Source of the DNA: Pseudorhodobacter antarcticus
Lineage (GTDB): Bacteria > Pseudomonadota > Alphaproteobacteria > Rhodobacterales > Rhodobacteraceae
NCBI RefSeq assembly: GCF_900110135.1
Contig: NZ_FOCO01000003.1
Span: forward strand, 1 to 64,000
Length of the DNA stretch: 64,000 bases
Reading direction: 5' to 3'
Part shown: positions 48,871-56,950 of the stretch, in pieces
Numbering within the stretch: the stretch's first letter is position 1
Layout of the letters: every line of letters begins with the position of its first letter
Notes under the pieces: model-generated
What the model saw: only the letters and a program-made list of their open reading frames with translations
Told to the model about the DNA's origin: nothing
Database searches by the model: none
Program-made: the position numbers and the translations under genes

Positions 48871-50001
48871 TTACTTTACAGACCCGGCCAACAGGCCACG
48901 GACCAGATATGTTTGCATGGCAAAGAACACGACCAACGGCACCGCAATGGTGACAAAGGCCGAGGTTGCCAGAATTTCCCAATCGCCGCCGCGCGACCCC
49001 ATCAGGTTTTTCAATTGTCCGGTCATCACCAGTTGATCCTCGGAATTGCCAAGGAACACGATCGCGACCAGCAGGTCATTCCATGTCCAAAGGAACTGAA
49101 AAATCGCAAATGATGCCAGCGCGGGGAACGACAGCGGCAGGATGATTTTCAGGAAAATCTGAAAATCGGTCGCGCCATCGACCCGCGCGCTTTCAATAAT
49201 CTCGCGCGGCAGGCCGATCATGTAATTTCGCAACAGGTATATCGCCAAGGGCAGGCCAAAGCCGGTATGCGCCAACCATATCCCGATATAGCTTTTGCCA
49301 ATTCCAATCTCATTATGCATTTTTAACAGGGGGATAAGGGCCAATTGCAACGGCACCACCAACAGCCCCACCACAAGCGCCACGATCAACGCGCGGCCCG
49401 GAAACTCCATCCACGCCAGCGCATAGGCGGCAAAAGCGGCGACCAATATCGGGATAACTGTTGCGGGAATGGAAACAGTCATCGTGTTCAAAAACGCGCG
49501 GCCAATCCCTTCGGCCCCCATCACCCGGCCATAGTTTTCAAAGGTAAATTTGGCGGGCGTTACGGATGTGGCAAAAATCCGCATCCCACGTGTGCCTTCC
49601 ATCGGGGCGGTCGATGAAATTCTGAAATCCCCGCTGCCTGCAACCGTGACCACTTCACCATCGTCCGTAACCACATCCGTCCCGACAATATGCGCACCGG
49701 GTTCGCGGATGGAGGTGCCAAAAGCGGTGACTTCGCCCGGCCCCCCATCAAAAATATTGCCTTCAATCACATAAAGCCCGTCGATCAGTTTTGCGGTATC
49801 GGGCCCCGCCGCACGGTATTGCACCGACGCCTCGGCCGGGAACATCGCCTTCCACCAACCGGAGGCGGAGATTTGGTCACGGTCGCGAAAGCTAGACACC
49901 AGCAGGCCAAAGGTCGGAAAGGTCCACAGCAAAACCAACACCAGCGCGCACAGGTTTACCGCCCAAACCAGCCGTGATTTCGTGCCAACAATGCCTTCCA
50001 T
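48871..50001 (-). CDS. aglG: Alpha-glucoside ABC transporter permease AglG
   Basis: A 376-residue MalG-type permease. The first membrane helix (LVWAVNLCALVLVLLWTFPTFGLLVSSF) is followed by a large periplasmic insert (about 55-160, containing the ISASGWWKAMF and GSGDFRISSTAPMEG stretches), then five further helices. The EAA loop reads IIESARVDGATDFQIFLKIILPLSFP. ATG 50001 overlaps the aglF stop (TGATG); the frame upstream is aglF. The periplasmic insert is long compared with MalG, as known for AglG. Confidence 0.92.
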   Translation of the reverse strand: MEGIVGTKSRLVWAVNLCALVLVLLWTFPTFGLLVSSFRDRDQISASGWWKAMFPAEASVQYRAAGPDTAKLIDGLYVIEGNIFDGGPGEVTAFGTSIREPGAHIVGTDVVTDDGEVVTVAGSGDFRISSTAPMEGTRGMRIFATSVTPAKFTFENYGRVMGAEGIGRAFLNTMTVSIPATVIPILVAAFAAYALAWMEFPGRALIVALVVGLLVVPLQLALIPLLKMHNEIGIGKSYIGIWLAHTGFGLPLAIYLLRNYMIGLPREIIESARVDGATDFQIFLKIILPLSFPALASFAIFQFLWTWNDLLVAIVFLGNSEDQLVMTGQLKNLMGSRGGDWEILATSAFVTIAVPLVVFFAMQTYLVRGLLAGSVK

Positions 50002-50993
50002 CAGCGGGCCTCCCGTGCGGCGTTGCGAACGTTCCATATCATGATTGGCGTCACCATCAACATGATGACAATGGCCGCAGTCGAGGCACGCCCCGTGTCA
50101 TTGCCACGAAACATCCAATCAAACATCAAGTTCGCCAACACCTGCGTGCCCCATTGCCCGTTGGTCATGGTCAACACAATATCGAACACTTTCAACACTG
50201 TAATGGTGATCGTGGTCCAAACCACCAAGATGGTGCCCCAAATTTGCGGCACTTTGATTTTCATAAAAATCTGCAAAGGCGATGCGCCATCAAGGATGCT
50301 CGCCTCGATCGTCTCTTCGGGGATGCCACGCAAGGCTGCCGACAAGATCACCATCGCAAACCCGGTTTGAATCCAGACCAGCACGATCATCAACAAAAAC
50401 GAATTGATCACGGGTGAGGTGAGCCATGTCTGCGCCTCCCTCCCCATGCCCGTCCAAACCGCGTTCAAAATGCCGATCTGTTCTTGTCCATCGGGGCGGT
50501 ATTCATAGACCAGTTTCCAGATCACTGCGGCGCCCACGAATGAAATTGCCATTGGCATGAAAATCATCGCTTTGGCAAAATTGCCCCAGCGAATGCGGTC
50601 GGTGACCGCCGCTGCGAGCAACCCGAAAAACGTCGAGGCAGCAGGCACAAATACCAGCCACAACGCATTATTCACCATGCTTTCACGGAATTTATCATCG
50701 GCAAACAACCAAGTATAATTGTCCGTGCCGACAAAATGCGTGCCTGTGGCATCCATAAATGACAGATAAATCGACACAAAAACCGGATACACCAAATATA
50801 TGGTCAACAGCGCAAGGGCTGGAAACATAAACAGCCAAGGCCGGATTTGATTGGCGCGGTTGATGTTGCGGCCCGCATTGGGGCCGGTCGCCGGATAAAT
50901 CCGGTCCAACGCCATATTCGACAAAAAGAAATAGCAGACACAGCCGAACACGCCGATCAAAATTGTCACAGCCGCCATTCCGAACTGTTCCAT
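50001..50993 (-). CDS. aglF: Alpha-glucoside ABC transporter permease AglF
   Basis: A 330-residue MalF-type permease with eight or so hydrophobic segments. The EAA loop is EETIEASILDGASPLQIFMKIKVPQIW. The N-terminal helix MEQFGMAAVTILIGVFGCVCYFFL is followed by a long cytoplasmic stretch before PWLFMFPALALLTIYLVYPVF. A G-rich ribosome binding site precedes the ATG. It overlaps aglG by the TGATG stop/start, and 70 bp separate it from aglE with a terminator-like hairpin. Confidence 0.92.
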   Translation of the reverse strand: MEQFGMAAVTILIGVFGCVCYFFLSNMALDRIYPATGPNAGRNINRANQIRPWLFMFPALALLTIYLVYPVFVSIYLSFMDATGTHFVGTDNYTWLFADDKFRESMVNNALWLVFVPAASTFFGLLAAAVTDRIRWGNFAKAMIFMPMAISFVGAAVIWKLVYEYRPDGQEQIGILNAVWTGMGREAQTWLTSPVINSFLLMIVLVWIQTGFAMVILSAALRGIPEETIEASILDGASPLQIFMKIKVPQIWGTILVVWTTITITVLKVFDIVLTMTNGQWGTQVLANLMFDWMFRGNDTGRASTAAIVIMLMVTPIMIWNVRNAAREAR

Positions 50994-51019
50994 GCCGCCC
51001 CCCCCCCTTTTGCCGCGTA

Positions 51020-51051
51020 AAAAACCTGCCGCGCATCACCACGCGGCAGGC
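51020..51051 (-). terminator. Intrinsic terminator between aglE and aglF (attenuating)
   Basis: Minus strand: CCTGCCGCG-TGGTGATG-CGCGGCAGG followed by TTTTTT, a perfect 9-bp stem. It sits 13 bp after the aglE stop. Partial termination here would give more binding protein than permease, as known for other sugar ABC operons. Confidence 0.85.
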
Positions 51052-51063
51052 TCGAAATCAAAT

Positions 51064-52416
51064 TTACTTAATGCTGTCCCAGGTTTTCTGAATATCGGCC
51101 GTCACAGTGGCCGCATCCTTGCCGGATGTATAATCGACCATCCCGGTCCAAAACACACCCGCCCCAATCGCGCCGGGCATCAGGTCCGAGCCGTCAAACC
51201 GGAACGTATCGGCCCCCAGCAAAATATCGCCCATTTTTTTCAAGGTTGGGTCGCCATAGGCATCCGGGTTCACGCCCTTATGCGGGGTCAGAAAGCCAGA
51301 TTGCGCCATCCACACTTCATGCGCGATAGGGCTTTGCAAGAATTTCATGAACTCTTGCGCGACCGGGCTGTCTTGGGTGATCACAAACAAGGTGCCGGCG
51401 CCCAGAACCGGCCTACCCAAATCCTTGTCCGCATAGGCAGGGAAATAGAAAAAGTCGGCGTCTTGGCCCACAACCGTGCCTTCGGGGAAAAACGACGGGA
51501 TAAAGCTGGCTTGTTTGTGCATGTAGCACGCGGGCGGCGAGGTAAACAAACCCTTGGGGCTGTCGCGGAAATCAGTGGACCCCACCGCCCCCGAACCGCC
51601 CGCCACATTGGCATCGGTCCGCGCGAACCAGCCAAAATCCTCAACCGCGGTGACCACTTTAGGGTCGTTGAATTTCATGTCATTGCTGACCCACGCATCA
51701 TATTCCTGTGGCGTGTTGTTGCGCAGCATCATATCCTCAACCCAGTCGGTCGCGGGCCAACCCGTTGCGGGGCCGGACCCCAAACCGATGCACCACGGCG
51801 TGCCACCATCGGCCACGATTTGTTCGGTCAGCGCCTTCAGCTCCTCCATCGAGGTGGGGATGGCGTAACCTGCATCCTCAAAATTCTCGGGCACATACCA
51901 AACCAGCGACTTCACATCGACCTTGTAAAACATGCCATAGAGCGCCTTGGTGCCATCGGGGCCCGCATAGCTTGCCAAATCAACCCAAGACTGCCCAGCG
52001 GCATAGTTTTCCAACAACCACGCGCTGGTTTCGGCTGGCAATGGTGCGAGCTTGCCGCGTTTTGCCAAATCAGCGGCCAATCCAGGCTGCGGGATAACGG
52101 CGATGCCGGGGGGCGATCCTGCCTCCACATCAATCATCACGCGCTGTTCAAACCCGTCGCCGCCCGAATATTCAACATCTGCCCCGGTCGCCGCCTCAAA
52201 ATAGGCGATCACGGATTCGAATAATTCCTTATCCACCCCACCCCAAGGCCCATCAATCTTCAAGCTTTGGCCCTTCAAATCCACCGATTTCAACGCTTCA
52301 AAACTGTCCCAATTGAACCGCGCATCTGCGCCCGGCTCAAACTTCAGGTCTTGCGCTTGTGCGGCCCCGGCCAGCAAGGCAATCGCCGCGGCCCCCATCA
52401 GATAGTTGGATTTCAT
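51064..52416 (-). CDS. aglE: Alpha-glucoside-binding periplasmic protein AglE
   Basis: A 450-residue extracellular solute-binding protein (family 1). The signal peptide MKSNYLMGAAAIALLAGAAQA is followed by the mature LKFEPGADARFNWDSFEALKSVDLKG. The closing helix is GKDAATVTADIQKTWDSIK. It collects alpha-glucosides and delivers them to AglFG. ATG 52416 sits at the signal peptide; the frame continues 67 codons upstream without a signal sequence. It is the first gene of the agl operon, and a LacI-type operator lies 77-91 bp upstream. Confidence 0.93.
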   Translation of the reverse strand: MKSNYLMGAAAIALLAGAAQAQDLKFEPGADARFNWDSFEALKSVDLKGQSLKIDGPWGGVDKELFESVIAYFEAATGADVEYSGGDGFEQRVMIDVEAGSPPGIAVIPQPGLAADLAKRGKLAPLPAETSAWLLENYAAGQSWVDLASYAGPDGTKALYGMFYKVDVKSLVWYVPENFEDAGYAIPTSMEELKALTEQIVADGGTPWCIGLGSGPATGWPATDWVEDMMLRNNTPQEYDAWVSNDMKFNDPKVVTAVEDFGWFARTDANVAGGSGAVGSTDFRDSPKGLFTSPPACYMHKQASFIPSFFPEGTVVGQDADFFYFPAYADKDLGRPVLGAGTLFVITQDSPVAQEFMKFLQSPIAHEVWMAQSGFLTPHKGVNPDAYGDPTLKKMGDILLGADTFRFDGSDLMPGAIGAGVFWTGMVDYTSGKDAATVTADIQKTWDSIK

Positions 52417-52492
52417 CTCTTCCCTCCCGAAGAATTCACCCCCGACGTCTGCGCGTGGGCGATGTAGGTGTTGCCTAGCGGTAGAATCATAT

Positions 52493-52507
52493 TCAAACCG
52501 CTTTGGA
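52493..52507. promoter_or_regulatory. LacI-type operator 1 (probable AglR site) before aglE
   Basis: TCAAACCGCTTTGGA: near-palindromic around a central CG, as is typical for LacI-family operators. It shares the 13-mer CAAACCGCTTTGG with the site at 52648-52661. It lies 77 bp upstream of aglE. Confidence 0.7.
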
Positions 52508-52647
52508 AGCCTTACCCTTATGGATTTGAAACACCAAGTCAATCCTGCGTTGCAGGGCATCGCCAATAAAACAGGGGATATTCTGCATTGCAGCAAGTCA
52601 CTTTGGCTTTGACCCACTGCTTGACCGCCGTTAGGCTTACGTTAAAT

Positions 52648-52661
52648 CCAAACCGCTTTGG
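52648..52661. promoter_or_regulatory. LacI-type operator 2 (probable AglR site) before aglR
   Basis: CCAAACCGCTTTGG, 9 bp upstream of the aglR start, overlapping its likely leader. Together with site 1 it supports joint repression of aglE and autoregulation. Confidence 0.7.
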
Positions 52662-52669
52662 GAACCTGC

Positions 52670-53701
52670 ATGAACCTTAAGGACCTGTCGCAACACCTTG
52701 GCCTGTCGCCCACAACCGTCAGCCGCGCGCTGAACGGCTACCCAGAGGTGAATGAGGCCACGCGCGAAAAGGTCATGGCAGCGGCCAAGCGGCACAATTA
52801 CAAACCCAACACCCGCGCCATTCGGCTGGCCACGGGCCGCGCGATGGCAGTGGGCCATGTTATCCCGATTGAAACCCGGCATGAAATTGTGAACCCGATC
52901 TTTGCCGATTTTATCGCGGGCGCGGGCGAGACTTATGCGCGGGCGGGATATGACCTAATCTTGTCGATCGTGCCGGACGGGGATGAGGCGCGCGCCTACC
53001 GCGAGATGAAATCGCGTGGCAATGTCGACGGTGTCATCGTCCATTCGCCGCGCCATGATGATTTTCGCATCGGTCTGCTGCATGACATTGCGATGCCTTT
53101 CGTGGTGCATGGCCGCGCGACCGGGGCCGCCCTGCCCTATGCATGGGTTGATGTGAACAACCGCCGCGCGTTTCACCGCGCCACAGACTTTTTGCTGGAT
53201 TTGGGGCATCGCCGGATTGGGTTGATCAACGGGTTGGAATTTATGGATTTCGCCATCCGCCGCCGTGCAGGTTTTGTGCAGGCCCTAACCGCGCGCGGTA
53301 TGACAGAAACCCCGGCCCTAATGCGCGCGGTAGAGATGACAGAGGCCAATGGTTACATCGCCGCGCGCGATATGCTGGCGCAAACTCCTGCCCCCACCGC
53401 GTTCCTTGTCTCGTCGATGATCATGGCCCTTGGCACCCGCCGCGCGATCGAAGAGCACGGGCTGATCATGGGCCGCGACATTTCGGTGATCATCCATGAT
53501 GATGATCTGTCCTATATGCAAAACGGCGCGGATGTGCCGATTTTCACCGCCACAAGGTCTTCCGTTCGGGCGGCGGGGCGGTTGGCCGCGTCAATGCTGC
53601 TGGACACCATAGCGAACCCAACACCCACCCCCGCCACCCATCTGCTGGAAGCGGAATTGATCATCGGCCAATCGACTGGCCCCGCACCGAACAGGTCCTG
53701 A
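52670..53701 (+). CDS. aglR: LacI-family repressor AglR
   Basis: A 343-residue regulator. The HTH is MNLKDLSQHLGLSPTTVSRALNGYPEVNEATREKV, followed by a hinge and a sugar-binding domain of the RbsB type. ATG 52670 is the family start, with GGGAA 5-6 bp upstream (a TTG 12 bases before is possible). Divergent to aglE and with two matching palindromes in between, it probably represses the agl operon until an alpha-glucoside binds. It is followed after 3 bp by the GH1 gene, so it also leads the + strand transcript. Confidence 0.92.
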   Translation: MNLKDLSQHLGLSPTTVSRALNGYPEVNEATREKVMAAAKRHNYKPNTRAIRLATGRAMAVGHVIPIETRHEIVNPIFADFIAGAGETYARAGYDLILSIVPDGDEARAYREMKSRGNVDGVIVHSPRHDDFRIGLLHDIAMPFVVHGRATGAALPYAWVDVNNRRAFHRATDFLLDLGHRRIGLINGLEFMDFAIRRRAGFVQALTARGMTETPALMRAVEMTEANGYIAARDMLAQTPAPTAFLVSSMIMALGTRRAIEEHGLIMGRDISVIIHDDDLSYMQNGADVPIFTATRSSVRAAGRLAASMLLDTIANPTPTPATHLLEAELIIGQSTGPAPNRS

Positions 53702-53704
53702 CCC

Positions 53705-55033
53705 ATGCTGCCCACCCGCGCTGATTTCCCCAAAGGCTTTTTGTTCGGGGCCGCCACCTCGGCCTATCAAATCGAAGGGCATGCCTTTGGCGGTGCAGGC
53801 CGCACCCATTGGGATGATTTTGCGGCCACCCCCGGCAATGTGGTTCGGGCGGAAAACGGCGCGCGCGCTTGCGATCATTATCACCAGTGGCAGGGGGATT
53901 TTGATTTGCTGCAAGCTGCGGGGTTTGATGTCTACCGTTTTTCCACCTCTTGGGCGCGGGTGATGCCAGACGGGCGCGGGGCGGTAAACCAAGCGGGCTT
54001 GGATTATTACGACCGCTTGGTGGATGGCATGTTGGCGCGTGGGTTGAAGCCTGCCGCTACCTTGTATCACTGGGAACTGCCTTCGGCACTGGCCGATATG
54101 GGCGGCTGGCGCAACCGCGATATTGCCGATTGGTTCGCCGATTACACGGCGGTGGTAATGGCCCGCATTGGTGACCGCATCTGGTCCGCCGCCCCGATAA
54201 ATGAGCCGTGGTGCGTATCATGGCTGTCGCATTTTCTGGGCCACCACGCGCCGGGCTTGCGCGATATTCGCGCCACCGCCCGCGCGATGCATCATGTGGG
54301 GCTGGCGCATGGGCTGTCCATCGCCGTGATGCGCGAGCTTGGGATGGGCAATTTGGGGGCCGTGTGCAACATGGAATATGCCGCCCCCGCCGATGACAGC
54401 GCGGCATCGGCCGCTGCTGCCAGCCTCTATGATGGATATTACAACCGTTGGTTTTTGTCTGCGATGTTCAAAGGCGAATACCCGGCGGATGTGCTGGCGG
54501 GCCTTGCCCCCCACATGCCGCAGGGCTGGCAAGATGATATGGCCACCATCAACGCCCCGGTCGATTGGGTCGGCCTGAATTACTACACCCGCAAGCTGAT
54601 CGCCGCCGATCCTGGCCCATGGCCACATCTGCGCGAGGTGGACGGCCCCCTGCCCAAAACAGAAATGGGGTGGGAGATTTATCCAGAAGGTTTGGAGCAT
54701 TTCATCCGCCGCACCGCGCGGGATTATTCCGGCGATGTGCCGATTTATGTCACCGAAAACGGCATGGCGGGCGCGGACCGTTTGATCGCGGGCGCGGTGG
54801 ATGATCACCCCCGCATTGATTATCTGGCGCAGCATTTGGCCGCAGTGCAGCGCTGCGCGGCCGATGGGTTGCCCGTACAGGGGTATTTCACTTGGTCGCT
54901 GTTGGACAATTACGAATGGGCGCTTGGATATGACAAACGCTTTGGCTTGATCCATGTTGATTTCGAAACCTTGCAGCGCACCCCAAAAGCATCCTATCAC
55001 GCGCTAAGGGCCGCCTTGTCGCGCCCGAGTTGA
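53705..55033 (+). CDS. Beta-glucosidase, GH1
   Basis: A 442-residue family 1 glycoside hydrolase releasing glucose from beta-glucosides. The acid/base is E167 in APINEPWC, the nucleophile E351 in YVTENGMA, and the N-terminal signature FPKGFLFGAATSAYQIEG is present. No signal peptide is seen, so it acts in the cytoplasm. The stop of aglR precedes the ATG by 3 bp. Its presence broadens an alpha-glucoside locus to beta-linked sugars, or it serves a sugar imported by the same system. Confidence 0.95.
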   Translation: MLPTRADFPKGFLFGAATSAYQIEGHAFGGAGRTHWDDFAATPGNVVRAENGARACDHYHQWQGDFDLLQAAGFDVYRFSTSWARVMPDGRGAVNQAGLDYYDRLVDGMLARGLKPAATLYHWELPSALADMGGWRNRDIADWFADYTAVVMARIGDRIWSAAPINEPWCVSWLSHFLGHHAPGLRDIRATARAMHHVGLAHGLSIAVMRELGMGNLGAVCNMEYAAPADDSAASAAAASLYDGYYNRWFLSAMFKGEYPADVLAGLAPHMPQGWQDDMATINAPVDWVGLNYYTRKLIAADPGPWPHLREVDGPLPKTEMGWEIYPEGLEHFIRRTARDYSGDVPIYVTENGMAGADRLIAGAVDDHPRIDYLAQHLAAVQRCAADGLPVQGYFTWSLLDNYEWALGYDKRFGLIHVDFETLQRTPKASYHALRAALSRPS

Positions 55034-55043
55034 GGAGCGTGCC

Positions 55044-55997
55044 ATGACCCTGTCCCTTGTCGCAGATATTGGCGGCACCAACACCCGCCTGGCGCTGGCC
55101 AAAGATCGGACCTTGCAGCAAGGCACGATCCAGCGGTTTCGCAATGCGGATTTTTCGGGGCTGGAATCGATTTTGCGCGCCTATCTGGACGGATTGGGTG
55201 GCGCGGACTGTCACGGCGCTTGTGTGGCCGTGGCGGGACCTGTGGCAAATGGTGTGGCCACAATGACCAATCTGGATTGGAAAATTGATGGGTCCGTTCT
55301 GGCACGGGCCACCGGGGCTGCGACTGTGGCGATTTTGAATGATTTGCAGGCGCAGGGCCATGCTTTGGGGCATATTGATGCTGCAAATTTGGCCCCCGTG
55401 ATGGGGGTTCCGGGGGATGGGACCAAGTTGGTGATCGGGGTCGGAACCGGATTTAATGCGGCCCCTGTCCATGAAACGCCTTGGGGGCGGATTGTGGCTG
55501 CGTCCGAATGTGGCCATGTGAACTTGCCTGTTCGCAGCGCGGAAGATTTGGCACTGGCCCAATTTGTGGCCGCCGCCCACGGCTTTCCGGGCGTAGAGGA
55601 TGTGCTGTCGGGGCGCGGGTTGGAACGGTTGTTTGCCTTTGTTGCAGGCCAAGCGGGCGTGCCTGCGGAGCGCAGTGCCGCCCAAATTATGGACAGTTTG
55701 GCGACGGAGAATGGCACGGGTTTGGCATCTGATACCGCCCGTTTGTTCGTGCGGTTGCTGGGGGCCGTGGCGGGGAATTTGGCCCTGACCCACCTGCCTT
55801 TTGGCGGGATTTATCTGTGTGGCGGCGTGGTGCGCGCCTTTGCCCCCCGTTTGGCCGCGATGGGGTTTGAAACGGCATTTCGCGACAAAGGCCGGTTTGG
55901 CAGTTTTATGCAGCAGTTCAGCGTTTGTGTGATTGAGGATGATTATGCAGCGTTGACGGGCTGTGCTGTGTATTTGGATCGCGGTGCGCAAGAGTGA
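55044..55997 (+). CDS. glk: Glucokinase (ATP-dependent, bacterial type)
   Basis: A 317-residue enzyme phosphorylating the glucose set free by AglA and the GH1 enzyme. The N-terminal phosphate loop is LVADIGGTNTRLAL. The adenosine and glucose regions are LNDLQAQGHAL and GVGTGFNAAPVHETPWGRIVAASECGH. GAGGAG lies 5-6 bp before the ATG, and the gene follows the GH1 gene by 10 bp. It belongs to the Glk (Pfam Glucokinase) family, not the ROK family. Confidence 0.95.
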   Translation: MTLSLVADIGGTNTRLALAKDRTLQQGTIQRFRNADFSGLESILRAYLDGLGGADCHGACVAVAGPVANGVATMTNLDWKIDGSVLARATGAATVAILNDLQAQGHALGHIDAANLAPVMGVPGDGTKLVIGVGTGFNAAPVHETPWGRIVAASECGHVNLPVRSAEDLALAQFVAAAHGFPGVEDVLSGRGLERLFAFVAGQAGVPAERSAAQIMDSLATENGTGLASDTARLFVRLLGAVAGNLALTHLPFGGIYLCGGVVRAFAPRLAAMGFETAFRDKGRFGSFMQQFSVCVIEDDYAALTGCAVYLDRGAQE

Positions 55998-56115
55998 AAT
56001 CGCGCGCGATGCGCGATGTAAAGTGCTGATTAAACACACAATCGTCTTTTATGTTTACTGAAAATTAACCCGTTATCGCAGTCCAAATGTGCAGTCCTGC
56101 GCCTTTGTGCGCAGC

Positions 56116-56148
56116 GGTTTGGTGGGCCCTTGATGGGCCCACCAAACC
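56116..56148. terminator. Perfect 14-bp inverted repeat between glk and the coxM-like gene
   Basis: GGTTTGGTGGGCCC (56116-56129), loop TTGAT, GGGCCCACCAAACC (56135-56148). Outer GCAGC/GCTGC arms extend it past a 2-base bulge. It is symmetric, between convergent genes and without a U-tract in either direction, so it is a likely bidirectional terminator. Confidence 0.75.
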
Positions 56149-56156
56149 GGGCTGCT

Positions 56157-56939
56157 TCAGGCCGCCATCACGGCGCGTTTGACCATAACCCCGCACAGAT
56201 GCGCGCGGTATTCGGCGGTGCCGTGCAAATCGCTGATCATATCATCCGCAGGCAGGGTCAACCCCATCAACGCTTTGGGCGCAAAATTGGCCGACAGCGC
56301 CGCCTCCGCCTCCGCCCAGCGGAATACGCCATTGTTCGACGCCCCGGTTATTGCCACCCGCACCCCGTCTGCAAATTGCGCCACGAACGCGCCGACAAGT
56401 GCGAAACGGGACGCGGGTTGCACGAATTTGATATAAGCGGCTTTTTGCGGCACCGGGAATTTAACGCCGGTGACAATCTCTCCCTCATGCAGCGCGGTTT
56501 CAAACATGCCGCGGAAATAATCATCCGCTGCAATTTCGCGCGTGTTGGTTTGAATGATAGCGCCGGAGCCAAGGGCCGCCGCTGGATAACACGCCGACGG
56601 GTCATTGTTGGCGATGGAGCCGCCAATCGTGCCCCGGTTGCGCACGGCGGGGTCGCCGATTTGGTTGGCAAGGGCGGCAAGGGCTGGGTAATATTTCGCA
56701 GCCTCCCGCGCCACAACCGCGTGCGGTGTGGCCCCGCCGATGATGATGCCGCCATCACCTTTGCACACGCCGTGCAATTCGGGGATGCCCGACAGGCTGA
56801 CCAGCGTGCCGGGGTCCGCCAACCGTTGTTTCATCGTGGGCAGCAAGGTTTGCCCGCCCGACAGCGCTTGCGCGCCATCCGCGATTGCGGCCACCGCATC
56901 GGCCAGATTTTTGGGTTTTACCAGTGTAAAGTCATACAT
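56157..56939 (-). CDS. CoxM-like FAD-binding subunit of a molybdenum hydroxylase
   Basis: A 260-residue FAD subunit. It has the dinucleotide loop ALSGGQTLLPTMKQRLADP and the second FAD motif TIGGSIANNDPSACYPAA. ATG 56939 was chosen (MYDFTLVKPK is the family start). It follows the large subunit gene by 11 bp on the minus strand. In CO dehydrogenase and related enzymes this subunit passes electrons from the [2Fe-2S] subunit to the acceptor. Confidence 0.93.
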   Translation of the reverse strand: MYDFTLVKPKNLADAVAAIADGAQALSGGQTLLPTMKQRLADPGTLVSLSGIPELHGVCKGDGGIIIGGATPHAVVAREAAKYYPALAALANQIGDPAVRNRGTIGGSIANNDPSACYPAAALGSGAIIQTNTREIAADDYFRGMFETALHEGEIVTGVKFPVPQKAAYIKFVQPASRFALVGAFVAQFADGVRVAITGASNNGVFRWAEAEAALSANFAPKALMGLTLPADDMISDLHGTAEYRAHLCGVMVKRAVMAA

Positions 56940-56950
56940 TTCGGCGGTCC

